Shown here one piece after another: positions 25,032 to 36,581 of a stretch of 64,000 nt of DNA; the first letter of the stretch is position 1, and every line of letters begins with the position of its first letter. Both the position numbers and the translations under genes were made by a program. Source of the stretch: Benincasa hispida (lineage: Eukaryota > Streptophyta > Magnoliopsida > Cucurbitales > Cucurbitaceae); contig NC_052350.1 in the NCBI RefSeq assembly GCF_009727055.1, positions 19,303,898 to 19,367,897 on the forward strand, read 5' to 3'. The notes under the pieces were generated by a model. It was given only the letters and a program-made list of their open reading frames with translations, was not told the origin of the DNA and did no database searches.

Positions 25032-27692
25032 CCATGTACATGTCAAACTAATTATTATTATTATTTTTAATTGAGACTACATTTAGAATCTATTTATAAA
25101 AATGTGTCATACGTGACACTTGAGCTAGTTAGATAGTATACGATTCGTAATTTTTATATACCGATAAAATTTGTTTCATTCCTATATTCAATAAACTATG
25201 TTTGTCGAAATGAAAAAACAAAATGGAAAAGGAAAATAAAGTAGTCAAGTATTTAACTTTGTATTATAGTACATTAAACTTTATTATTTTTTAATATCAA
25301 CTATTAAAAATTATAATAAGGCACAAAAATTGAATACTCTTTTTCAAGGAAAATGATTTTAATGAAAATTGTTTGTTTAATGTAATGTCTTATATCAAAG
25401 GAATTATTTGAGTAGTCCAATATAATGTGACTGATAGATTTATGACGTTGAATGTACAAGAGAAAATAAAAATAATAATACATAAAAAAAGATTCGAATA
25501 TAGCATCTAAATATGATCACCTACAAATATTTATGGTAAACAAGAGATTTGTGATGGACCAAATGTATTAGTGATTAGATTAAGAAACTTTCATATTGTG
25601 CCATTTTCATCTCTCCATGTAGCCTTCTTTATCAATGAATACTTTGAGAAGTATAAAATCTATTACATTATATGGTTTACATGTAAGAAAATTGCTTCTT
25701 ATTTCTTTTCTTTTCTCTCTCTTTGATGGGTTTCAATCAAATGAACCATAGAAGTCATGTAACTAACACTAATTAAAATAAAAAGAAGAACCATTAAAAT
25801 TCATTGGAAGGAAGATAATTTGACCTAATCACATCGAGTGGTTTGGGGTTTAAAATATAAATTGGACTAATTTATGACAGACATGAAGGTGTAATTATTA
25901 AGACATGGTGTTTATAGTAATTCTTTGTAATAATTTGACATTAATAGGCACACTTTGAATATATAGCCAACTAAAACAAATTTATATATAAAAACACTTT
26001 TAAGAAAATGTCTCCAAACACATGAGTAGTTTCATTTTAAGTCGTTTTTATGAAAAGAGTTAGAATGAAAATAACTTTTTCAAATACTTTTTTGTTTTTT
26101 AGTCAATCCAAATAGACTTTTATAATGAATGATGAAAATGGATCTTCTTGATTCTTCTATATTTGTTAATGAGGTGATTAATGATAGTGTCTTTGAATCA
26201 TCGATGTTCTCTCCAGAGATATAACTTCTTTAAATTATTATAATGGATATAAATGTTAAATTAATACATCTCGAGATATACAAGTGAATCGATATTTTTA
26301 TTTTAGAATACTATTACAAATGTGAGTAAGAGAAAATTCAAATCTAGAATCCATAATAAGAGAGTATTTATAATTATACCTTGGTTGTTGTAAATGAAAG
26401 AAAGATGAATTTCTCATATACCGAACTAAAAAAATTATCATCACCCATACATCCATGCATTTTGAGCTGCCAAAGGAAAAGGTAAGATAATTATTGGTCA
26501 AATATTCATAATTTGTTTTATAATAAATAATAATAATTGAAAAAATTGGCTATGGATGACTAAAATTAGGGGCATCTCGTGTGTTGGATCAAATCCAGTG
26601 GTTTAACCATTTTTGCAGGCAAAAATATATTTAACCATTTTTTCAAAAAAAAAAGTAATTGCAATTATTAATAGTTGTAGGGTTAATAATTAAGTGTATA
26701 TCAATACTTTTAAACAATTATAAATATAATAAAATCTATCAATTAAGATCTATCCTACTCCGAAAGTTAGATCTAAAATTTATTATATATGCTAATACTT
26801 TGAACTTGATTGTTATATTTACCATTGCCATTTAAAAATGTTGTTTTTATTTTATGCGTTGTTTCTTCATAAATTGGACAAAATATGATACAATATTATA
26901 TAAATATTAAATATTTTAAATATTTTATAACATTGTCTGACGCAAATTAATTAGATTTTTTATATAATATGTCAATCACTATAATAACCTTCCAATATTG
27001 CGAGCGGTATTATTTTTAAAGATTTTGAAATAAGAAAACAAAACCCTCATTTTCAATCTGAGTTTGAATATTACAAATGGATATTAAAAGCAAAAACTCT
27101 TTTTTTCAAAATCAACTACATAAATTGAAATTTTATAAAACCGGCCAATTTCGAAACCAAATACATAATAAAATTATTAAAACATCTAATTGTAATAAGG
27201 CCATTTTGGTAAGCTCAAAATTAGAGAAAAATGATGTAAATCCATAAATAAAAAAATTAAGTTATTTGATACTTTTTTTTAAAAAATATCCCCTCAACTT
27301 GAGTAATAAGTCCATTTGACACTATTTTTATTTATGACTTATTTGAACCTCATATTGAGGGATTTTAATTCATAATTGATTTCAAATGAATTTCACTGTT
27401 TGGTATCGTAGGAAATAGAATAATTTTAAGATTCGTAGGGATTTCAAATCCTGTTTTACTTGAAAAACTTTCCTGACTAAAATGCTCAAATTTTGTAGGA
27501 TTTCATAGAAATTGAAAGTAAGTAAGTTAATTAATCTTGTCAAATTCTAATTTCAATTAACATATTAGATTTGAAAGCTTATATTAGTAAATTATTAACT
27601 TTATTTTCTTTTCCGATTACCATCTAAACACAAAATTGTAAATAAATTCATTTCAAATCTTTCTCATTTCAAACAAAGTAATTAATTTAAAA
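25032..27692. other. AT-rich spacer without gene
   Basis: No supportable gene or RNA is seen. I looked on the minus strand for a missing last exon of the broken chitinase and did not find a convincing one. Confidence 0.5.
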
Positions 27693-27805
27693 TTATTTCT
27701 CGAATTTCAAATCACAGGATTTAAAATCATTTCTTAAACTTTCTAAACACAAACGAAGGGTTACTTTTGTCATTTGCCGAATCAATAAACTGGAAAGAAA
27801 TCTAC

Positions 27806-28935
27806 CTGTTTCAGCAATTATCCAATTCTTCTCATAACCAAGGGCCCAAAAAAAGTACCCACGAAGCCCATGGGCCTTCACAAACTTAACCTTCCCATAA
27901 TAGAACTCGGCCCATCATACCCAATCCAAGTGGTCCCCGCAAACGAATAAGTTGAAACGGACTCCGTGTCGAAAACCACTGTAGCGCCCTTCGCCAAATT
28001 AAAATCCAACACGTCAGAGTAAATCATACGCCGTCATTCCCGGGCCCAACTCCCTCTGCAGGCGCTCCAATCCCGTGCTGACACGCGTCCTTCAACGACC
28101 ACGTCCTTCCATACAACGGCAGCCCCATAACTAATTTCTCCGGCGGAACCCCAGCCTCGATCCACGACTTCAAGCCGTAGCTGGTGCTGAAATTGCTCGT
28201 TTTATCGAAGAGCTAAGCGTGTGAACCTGTGGCCGACGGCGTCCATTTTCCGAAGTAATCGAAGGACATGGGGCTGATGAAATCAACGTACCTGGTAATC
28301 GCGTCGATGGGGTACGATCTTGGTGGCGATTGGAAACTGGAAGCGTACGAGACGGCCGTCGATAAGCTCAATGGAGTTCGGCTGGCGTTTGAGAAGGATG
28401 CTGTTTCGATTGCTTGATGCCATTCTTTGAATAGCGAAGATAAATGGGACATGTCGTCTGTGGAATTTGGGAATTCCCAATCTGGATCGAGGCCGTCGAA
28501 GCCGTATGTTCTGGCGGTTGAGATGGTGGAGGCGATGAAGGCCGAGCGGGTGGTTTGGTTGGCGACCATGGCAGAAAATGTGGGAACAGAGGAACCGCCG
28601 CCGCCGATTGAGAGGATGGTTTTAATTTGGGGGTCAGTGGCGTGGACGGTGGAGGTGAAATTTCTCATCCACTGATCGTCGTTGGGAGTAATTGTCAATT
28701 CGGAGGTTAGGTTATTTGGCTCGAGGAAGGCGTAGAAGAGGTGGGTGAAATGGGAGGTGGAGATTGCCGACGGAGGGAAGTTTTGGGCTAGCCATGAAAG
28801 CCAGTAACCACCTCGAATATCAGTTGCCGGCGATGATTCGAGGGTTGAAACAGGGGAAAAAACAGAGAGCACTGTAGCAGTAAGTAGAAGAACAGAGAAA
28901 ATCTGTGAGGTAACGAATTTGAGGATGTGGGGCAT
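27806..28935 (-). pseudogene. Broken class V chitinase (GH18)
   Basis: The minus-strand start at 28935 opens 240 codons with a signal peptide (about 1-31), SILSIGGGG-type loop (109-114) and DGLDPDWEFP (D150, D152, E154; P151 replaces the usual Leu/Ile). A TAG at 28213-28215 interrupts the HA-LFD region. Homology then continues: GLKSW, GLPLYGRTW, GIGAPAEG, then a frameshift near 28028 and a second near 27893-27903. After these, GLRGYFFWALGYE resumes, up to a splice donor at 27806. Three separate lesions and no terminal exon mark this as a pseudogene. The region equivalent to intron 1 of the 12777 gene is intronless here, as in the 2495 gene. The first 240 codons could still be expressed as a truncated barrel. 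Confidence 0.85.
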
Positions 28936-29642
28936 GATTGAAACTGAAAAAAAGAGTGAATTAACGAGCGATATTGGTTATAAATTCAAATGGTTTGAAT
29001 TGAGGAAAATGAATATGCATATATGTGTGGAAATTGGATGTAAGATGATAAACGAAATGCTATGTTTTTATCGAAATTTGTGTTTGGAGGCCGGCGGTGA
29101 TGCTTTTATTTCAATTTCAATCTTTTTTCAGAAAAAAAAAAAAAACAAGTAAATTGAGAAGCAGAATAATACGAAATTCTTTCTTTATTGATGGGCTTTC
29201 AAAGTTCAAAAAGCAATTATTAGCGAGGAAAGAAGAGGACGGACAAAACGTCGCGGTCGCCGGAACTGGCATGAGGTTTTTTTCAAGAATCGTCGGCCAA
29301 CTTTCTTTTGGAACGGAACACTAATTACATCAAGTTTCATGTTTAATAAGTCTAAAACTTCAGAAATATCTATTAACTACTCTATTTTTTTTCTAGTAAT
29401 TCAATTTTCAATTTTAGCACAATTTTGTATATTATATAATATATTGAAATTTTTTAGATTTTCCAACCTCGTAACATCTTCAGTCTTTGAACCATCCTAT
29501 TTTCATGAGGCTGTCAAGTCTCCCCTATTAGAGAGCTGACATAGATATGGAAAAGACGACACTTGGTGTCTTGCTTCTTTGTCTTTAGGACATCAAAATG
29601 TGGGTTGTTAATGGATTTATCGTGTGAGTATAAAGTTGAATG
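28936..29642. other. Upstream flank of the broken chitinase
   Basis: No gene is seen; this is spacer up to the Gypsy element. Short plus-strand frames (28919-29152, 29097-29324) have no supporting features. Confidence 0.5.
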
Positions 29643-31331
29643 TGTAACAATCCGACTTTCTAAGTTATTTGATGGGTCGTTGGACTGTTTTATTTAATAA
29701 ATAATTTAAACAAAAATTTAGCTCAAAATTTCCTAACGTTTTGATTCGGGTACCCCTAAAACATGAATTTTAAAATAAGAAAAATCTCAAACACGTAGAT
29801 TTTATCAAAATCAAGTTCATGAAAAGAAAACAACAAAACATGAAAATGACACAAGAACTCATATGCAGAAACGTTTTACTAGTCCCATCCACTATCATGG
29901 ATTCCTCTTGTCCGTTGCCCGTTTATGCTTGCCCTTACTTGAAAAACATGTAAACATAAAGGATGGGTACATTCAGTAAGTGACCCCATTACCGAGATCA
30001 AACTAAGCAATCACATGCAGTTAATGCTTGGGATTAATGGGACATACATATTGTAATTGTTCCTGGATAGCTAACTAAGGGGATAACCTATCTCACACTA
30101 ACATGCATGTCTAGTAGCCTGATGACACGCTGTCAAATAAAACATGAAAGTAAACCTATCGATTCATGGAGTCGTAATATATAAATGAACCCATTGGTTC
30201 ACTCACGTCTAGTGGCCTGATGCCACACCATCAAAACATGGAACTAAACCTATCGATCCCCTGTATCAAACCATGAATCAAGGCAAGACAGTAGATCATC
30301 CCTACTGGTCTAACATTCGTCACATACAAAAATCTTATAAGTGGTACCACAACACTATTCATAACAGGACATATAAATTTAACATGCTTAAAATTCTCAA
30401 AATTTTCATGCATAAAATGGGTAACACATATTTTAAAACATACTACCAAAATATAATAAATATCATGATAATTCTAAACCCGGGTGCCTAACATGAAGGC
30501 ACCTCGATAATAGCATCACTTACCTCAATTTAGATCTAAAGAAAAATATTATCGTGGCAACCAACTCCGCAAAAATCTCGAATTGAAACCTAAAATCGAT
30601 CTTCAAACTCTGGGTAGCACATTCCCAACCTTTAAATTCCTTCCAAGCTTGAATCTAAGGTTAAACACATTGGGTAAAAACTAAATCAATCCAAAACCCA
30701 ATGGGTAATCCAAACTTATTGCTAAAACATACAACCTAATCAAATCTCACCCTAAAACCCTTTTTCAGCAAGGGCGGCATCCCATAGTGGCGGTGACGAA
30801 CAACAGGGATAAAGACTAACGACCAATTGGTTGGGATGCAGTCGACCCATAATGTAAACAATCGAGAAGTTCGACGATCTAGTGCGAAACGGACGTAGAC
30901 GAACAACGCGCGTGGATGAACTGATCTGGGCGATGACACGCGAACGGTGTCATCCGACGACGAGCTGGAACGTAGTGCAGGGGATCGACTAGCTCTTAGA
31001 GGCAGTAGCGACGAGCTTAAGCAAGGCTGGCTCGTGGCTAAGGCTCTTCATGAGGAAGAAGATGAAAAGTTTTCCTCTTTTTTTAATTAAATCACCAAAA
31101 ATAAATCCAACTTAACTTAAATAAAACCAAATTCCCAAATCTCTTCCAATATCAAATATATTCCCACCAACTGAAATTATTTTTTTTCTTTTTGAAGAAA
31201 CAATCAACACTTAATTTAAATTGAATTACCATAATCCCAATAATTCGATTTTAGCTTCAAAACTTAAAATGACACCCAAATAATTTAAGATAATTAAATT
31301 AGAAAATTACCTCAAAATTCGGGTTGTTACA
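29643..31331 (-). repeat. 3' LTR of the Gypsy element
   Basis: The plus strand starts TGTAACAATCCGAC and ends GGGTTGTTACA, giving TGTAACAA...TTGTTACA terminal inversion over 1689 bases. It is the more complete of the two LTRs. Short open frames within it (for example 30736-30939) have no counterpart worth calling. Confidence 0.8.
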
Positions 31332-31346
31332 TTCTTCCCTCCTTTA
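31332..31346 (-). other. Polypurine tract of the Gypsy element
   Basis: On the minus strand AAAGGAGGGAAGAA directly precedes the 3' LTR start TGTAACAA. This is the expected place and composition for plus-strand priming. Confidence 0.7.
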
Positions 31347-31368
31347 GAAACTTTCATCCTCGAAAGTT

Positions 31369-32600
31369 TTAATCCTGGAAGAGCTCTGGGTACTGAGTCC
31401 CCATCTTGTCCCTCGTTCCCATGCAGCTTCCTCGAACGGATGATTTTGCCACTTTTACTAGAGCTATCTTTCTGTTGCGCAAATTTTTCACTTCCTTTGC
31501 AAGAATTTGAATAGATTTCTCCTCATAACTCAAGTTCTCACTCAATTGTAAAGGCTTATAATCCATTATATGAGATAATTCTGCAACATACTTTCTCAAT
31601 ATGGAGAATGAAAAACATTATGAACTTTGGAGAGAGATGGGGGTAAGATATGCCACAGAGCCAATTTGCTCCAATACCTCAAAAGGCCCAATGAAACGAG
31701 GACTTAGCCTCCCTTTCCTATCAAACCTCAAGACACCTTTCATAGGTGCCATCTTCAAAAAACACTTTATCACCTGGCTCAAACTCAAGATCCTTAAGTC
31801 AAACATCAATGTAACTCATCTGTCTACTCTGGCTTGTTTACATCCGAACTTTAATATTCTGTATCACTTCATTCGATGCTCTCACTAGCTCGGACCCTAA
31901 CAACTTTCGTTCACCAACCTCATCCCAGTAAGCAGGGGATCTACAACCCTTCCTATAAAGGGCCTTAAATGGCGACGTGCCAAGAATAGCCTAATAACTG
32001 TTATTATAAGTAAACTCTATCATATGCAAGTGAGAGTCCAAACTCCCTGAAAATTTCAATACACAAGCGCGTAACATATCCTCCAATGTTTGGTTTAAAT
32101 ACTCCGTCTGTTCATCTGTCTGTCGGTGAAAAGTTGTGCTGAAATCTAACTTAATATCCAATACTATTTGAAGACTCTTTCAAAAACTAGATGTGAAACG
32201 AGTGTATCTATCCGACATGATAGATACTGACACTTCATGTAATTTCACCACCCATTTCATGTATATCTGGGCCTACTTGTTCATTGAATATATAGACTTC
32301 CCTGAAATCAAATATGAACTTAGTGAGTTTTTCCACTATAACCCATATCACTGTATATTCTTTTGTTGTTCTTGGCAAACCCACAATGAAATCCATAAAC
32401 ACATTCTCCCATTCAACTCTGGTACGTTCAAAAGCTGTAAAAAACCTGTTGGCTTCTGTCTCAGGGCCTTCACCTGCTTACACACTAAACACTTACTGAC
32501 AAATTAAGCTATCTCTTTTTTCATATCAAACCATCAGTGATACCAATTCAAGTCCTGATACATCTTGGTGCTGCTAGGATGTATAAAAAATGGGGAACTG
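31369..32600 (-). pseudogene. Gypsy integrase with chromodomain-like tail
   Basis: From N to C on the minus strand: MDFIVGLPRTTKEY (first catalytic Asp region), then a shifted frame with SDRYTRFTSSF (second Asp region), then FHRQTDEQTEYLNQTLEDML (third, Glu, region). The integrase C-terminus follows with RKGRLSPRFIGPFEVLEQIG, and a chromodomain-like tail with YEPLQL-like and REVKxLRNRxIALVKV blocks ends at 31369. Several frame breaks are present. Confidence 0.75.
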
Positions 32601-32899
32601 TGAGCTTCTATCAACAATTCATTCTTAAGGTCACCGTCTACAAGTACGCATAACTGTCTCTAATAAAAGAGACCATTATCTGAGGATATTGAGACCTTAC
32701 CATTCTGTTCTAGCTCTACTTTGCAAAATTTCTCAACAAGGTAAGGATCACCCTGTGTACATCAATAATCTTCTATCTCAAGGTTGGTTGTACTGTCAAC
32801 TATACCAGTTGTGCAATTACTTCCCTCACTACTATTGTAATTTCAGATTCTTCAAAATTATTGCATAGATGAGTCTGTTTGGTAATTATAGTTACATAA

Positions 32900-33350
32900 T
32901 AAACTACCTTTCTACTGAGAGCATCTGCCACTACGTTAGCCTTGCTTAAATAAACTCTAACAATTTGCTTGTCTTATATTTAACTCCTTATGAGTCAAGA
33001 AGTATTTCAAGCTCTTATGGTCAGTGAAAATCTATATCTTCTCCCCGTACAAATAATGTCTCCAAATATTTAAAGTGAAAAGCACTGTTGCCAACTCCAA
33101 ATCATGTGTAAGGTAGCTTCGTTCATGGTTCTTCAACTGGCAAGAGGCATAAGCAACATGCACCCCAACCCATTCTTGGAGGCAACATTATAAATAATGA
33201 AACTCCTTGATCCATCTAGTGCTATAAGAAATGGTGTAGAAGCAAACTTCTCCTTAAGACCTTGGAAGTTGTCCTCACAAGCCTTACTCCAAATAAAGAA
33301 AGCTCCCTTTCTGGTCAACTGAGTCAAAGAAGTGATTATGTGAGACAAAT
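32900..33350 (-). pseudogene. Gypsy RNase H domain
   Basis: LTRKGAFFIWSKACEDNFQGLK (33133-33348 frame) is the typical RT-RNase H connection. Further along, [22 protein letters not shown] and FTDHKSLKYF are visible, with an in-frame TAG where a Gln is usual between KI and IFTDHKS. Confidence 0.75.
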
Positions 33351-33494
33351 CCTTAACAAATCTATGCTAATAGCCTGCTAACCCCAGAAAATTGTGCACT
33401 TTGCTGACTATGGTACTCGTGATTGCCTCGATCTTTGTAGGGTCCACAGATACTTCATTCTTTGACACCACATGCCCTAAAAACGACATTTGCC

Positions 33495-33890
33495 TCAACC
33501 AAAACTCACATTTAGAAAACTTAGATATAACTTATTCGCCCTTAGAGCCTCTAAAACCTTTTGTAAATGCTCCTCGTGTTCTGCCTCTGTCGTGGAGTAA
33601 ACCAAGATATTATCTATGAAAACTATCACCAAAGTATCAAGGAATTTCTTGAACACCCTATTCATCAGGTCCATAAATACAACGAGAGCATTAGTCAGAC
33701 CAAATAACATTACGATGAACTCACAATGTCCATATCTAAATCGAAAAGTAGTCTTAGGAATGTTAGTATTCTTAATCCTTAACTTATGGTACACTGAACA
33801 TAGATCGATCTTTGAGAAAATTGTAGCTCCCTGCAACTGATCGAACAAATCATCAATCTTGGGGAGTAAATACTTATTTTTAATAGTTAC
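33495..33890 (-). pseudogene. Gypsy reverse transcriptase core
   Basis: The 117-codon minus frame reads [52 protein letters not shown] and [12 protein letters not shown]. The catalytic pair of the FxDD motif is changed: IDN stands where IDD is required. The N-terminal fingers continue to higher coordinates in broken frames. Confidence 0.85.
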
Positions 33891-34249
33891 CTTATTCTAT
33901 TCCTTATAGTCAATACAGAGGCAAAATGATCTATCTTTCTTTTTCACAAACAGCACTAGTGCACCCTATAGTGACACACTTGGGCATATAGACCCTTATC
34001 CAGAAACTCTTGCAACAGAATCTTAAGCTCCTTCAACTCTGCTGAGGTAATTCTATATGGAGCCTTTGGGATAGGAGTTGTGTCTGGCTTCAACTCATCA
34101 TAAAGTCTATCTCCTAATATAGCCGCAACCTCGGGAGATCCTCTAAAAAAACATCTGGATAATTTCTTACTATTGGCTCTAAAGTCAAGAAGACCCTAGT
34201 TTCTCTGGTGTCGACCACACTGGCCAAGATATTGCAGGTACTTTGGTAA

Positions 34250-34370
34250 GTTGCCAACCGTTGAGGTTGGAACCCTGAGCAGACTGTCGGTGATAAGCCG
34301 GAGGAAGGTGAGGATGACGTCAAGTCATCATGCCCCTTATGCCCTGGGCGACACACGTGCTACAATGGCC
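34250..34370 (+). pseudogene. Plastid 16S rRNA fragment (organelle DNA in the nucleus)
   Basis: About 120 bases match the plastid 16S rRNA, from the AGTTGCCA-CGTTGAG region through GATAAGCCGGAGGAAGGTGA, GACGTCAAGTCATCATGCCC, CCTGGGCGACACACGTGC and TACAATGGC. This is the universally conserved helix 34-38 part of small-subunit rRNA. It is far too short to be functional and sits inside a Gypsy element. A few substitutions against the plastid sequence as I know it (for example CTGTCGG for CTGCCGG) suggest decay since transfer. Confidence 0.85.
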
Positions 34371-34549
34371 CAATCAAATGAAGGATTTCTTCTATTCTCT
34401 TTTTATTGGAGAATTGAAGGATTTTTTATTGACTAAGTTCAAATCAAAGAAAGGTTTTTTTTACCTACTTTATGTTATTAATTTTTCCCTTATCCCTTAT
34501 ATCATAACAATAATAGGGGATTAATAACTCAATCAAATCAAAAGAAATA
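34371..34549. other. AT-rich filler between two organelle fragments
   Basis: This stretch matches neither the Gypsy frame nor a gene I can name. Its position between a 16S fragment and a trnM fragment suggests plastid or mitochondrial intergenic DNA, unproven. Confidence 0.4.
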
Positions 34550-34600
34550 CCAATGACTCCCGCCGTATGAAAGTGATACTCTAACCGCTGAGTTAAGTAA
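34550..34600 (-). pseudogene. Partial organelle trnM(CAU)
   Basis: The minus strand reads TACTTAACTCAGCGGTTAGAG, then the anticodon arm CTTTCATACGGCGGGAG and TCATTGG. This is the 5' two thirds of the plastid elongator tRNA-Met. The acceptor 3' half and T-arm are missing, and there are a few substitutions, so it cannot fold as a tRNA. Gypsy sequence resumes immediately after. Confidence 0.75.
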
Positions 34601-34811
34601 CTTATTGGCTTTCATAGCTGAAGTTATTTTGGGTAGGATCACGGTCTCTACCCCCTTAAACTTAAAGTTGGCTTCCATAGGGGGTTAAAAATCACCTCCT
34701 TGTGGGAGCAGTCTATATTGGCATGGTTGGCAGCCAATCAATTCATGCCCAGGATTACATCAAAATCACATATGTGCAACACTATTAAGGTTACATCTAG
34801 TGTATGTTTTG

Positions 34812-35012
34812 CTATATCAATTCGTATGCTTTTATTTTTTCCCTTACTAACATAATTTCTCCAGACGAAGTAGAAACTGATAAAACATAGTGCAAAGGCT
34901 CTAACTCTAACATGACATACTTTATAAATAATGATGATATAAATGAATGAGATGATCCAGAATTAAATAACACCAATGCATAGTGTTCCAAGATTGGGAG
35001 CGTACCTATCAA
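34812..35012 (-). pseudogene. Gypsy aspartic protease domain
   Basis: The minus frame carries HYALVLFNSGSSHSFIS. The catalytic D of the D(S/T)G motif is Asn here (NSGSS), so this copy should lack protease activity. Confidence 0.8.
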
Positions 35013-35099
35013 CAGTTCAAACTTCTTGGCCTCCTGCTAAGTGGTTGAGTAAACAAGACCTTGTTGTTGCTGGTGTCTGCTCAAATCCCTCTATCCATA

Positions 35100-36360
35100 A
35101 CCTGCAAACTGACCCCTGAAATTTGGTGTGTTTCTATTAAGACATTTATCAACAGTGTGCCCTTCATGCTTACAATGAAACAGACCCTAGAACTAGCCAA
35201 ACATAATCTTTAGTGATGTATTCCATAAGAGTCGCACATTGGCCAACTTCTCTCTACCATTCCCAACTTAGGGGCTTGCTGCTTGAAGTATCGAAATGGC
35301 CTATCTGAGTTCTGGCTATTTTGTTCGGACTGAGGCTTAGAAGCCTTTTGATCTACCTTCCTCTTCTGACCCGAGGAAGGTCCTATGTTAAACATCCTTA
35401 AATTCTCGTTCTCCGACTAGAAGTCCATCTCGACTGCTAAATCTAGTGCTTATGTGTGAGTGGTCAGTTTAAAGGCTCGCACAAAACCCTATATTTCATC
35501 CTTCAAATCTTGGAAGAATCTTTCTACTCTCATAGCCTCTGTAGCAACCAATTCCGGAATGTAACGGGACAATGTGTCCTGGTTATACTTCTCAACAGAC
35601 ATGTGTTCCTGTTTTAGGTTTATGAACTCCTCCTACTTATTATACCTCAAGTTAGCATAGAGGTACTTTCTCTAGAAGCGCTTCTTGAACTGCTCCCTCG
35701 TCACTGGTTCACCACTTGCATATATCATCCTTTCTGTCGATTGCCTCCAAATTTTTGCTTTATAAGTAAGCATAAACACGACACACTGCACTTTCTGATC
35801 CTCCAGACATTTCATATAATGGAAAATTGTCTCAATAGTTGACAACCATAACTCTGTATTCGTAGGGTTCTTCAATGACCCATTAAAGGTACGGGGGTTA
35901 TATTTCTTGAAATTCTGCAAGTGTTTGGCCTTCATTGAAAGGTTCAACATGCTCTGGTCCTAGGTTAGGTTATGGTTTGAACTTGCAGCATTTGAACTTG
36001 CCGGGGTGGTAATTATTGGGATTGGACAAACTGAATCATTCACTCGTCCAACATGTCCTTCACCTTATTTAGCACTGTTGTCATGATCACTTCCCTTATA
36101 GCTATTGGAAAACCAGTAAACTCCATCAAGACGATTGAGGGTATCGGTGTCTGTAAAGGCACAATTGTATTTTGGGCTCGACTTTGTGTCTGAATTCTCT
36201 GCCACTCTTACCTAGATAAATATCTAGGCAGCAGGTGATCCTCTGGCACAGGAGGGTCTTGAACCTGTGGATCTTGATCTTGAATCGTCGAATTATGTCC
36301 TTTAGGATTTCGCCCCCTCTGGTAATCCTATGACTGCCTCTTCCTTTAACACGTACCATT
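35100..36360 (-). pseudogene. Gypsy Gag with decayed zinc knuckle
   Basis: Gag frames at 35672-35950 (FKKYNPRTFNGSLKNPTN, ETIFHYMKCLEDQKVQC) and 35210-35395 match plant retrotransposon Gag. The zinc knuckle near 35130-35185 reads LFHCKHEGHTVDKC: spacing C-x4-H-x4-C is kept, but the first Cys is replaced by Leu. Confidence 0.75.
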
Positions 36361-36566
36361 TCCTAATAATCATACATAACCAGTCTTTAACGAATTCTTC
36401 ATCAAGAAAACATGTCAACTACGATCATAAATACAACATAATCTTGTGCAAATTATTCTAGAGACTTCTTTTAAGGGCATACATAGCAATGACGAGGAAT
36501 CGGTTAATGGCCAAGAGAGACAATCTTGATTTACATAGTAAGACAATCTACAAAATCCAAAACATG

Positions 36567-36580
36567 GGCTCTGATATCAA
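36567..36580 (-). other. Primer-binding site for initiator tRNA-Met
   Basis: The minus strand reads TTGATATCAGAGCC, one or two changes from TGGTATCAGAGCC, the common plant retrotransposon site complementary to the 3' end of initiator tRNA-Met. It lies directly after the 5' LTR end. Confidence 0.75.
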
Positions 36581-36581
36581 C

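Noticed and set aside
34250..34370. A ribosomal RNA gene
   Set aside because: Only about 120 bases of a roughly 1.5-kb gene are present, with substitutions, and it is embedded in a retrotransposon; annotated as an organelle fragment instead.
34550..34600. A functional tRNA-Met gene
   Set aside because: The T-arm and 3' acceptor half are missing, so it cannot form a tRNA.
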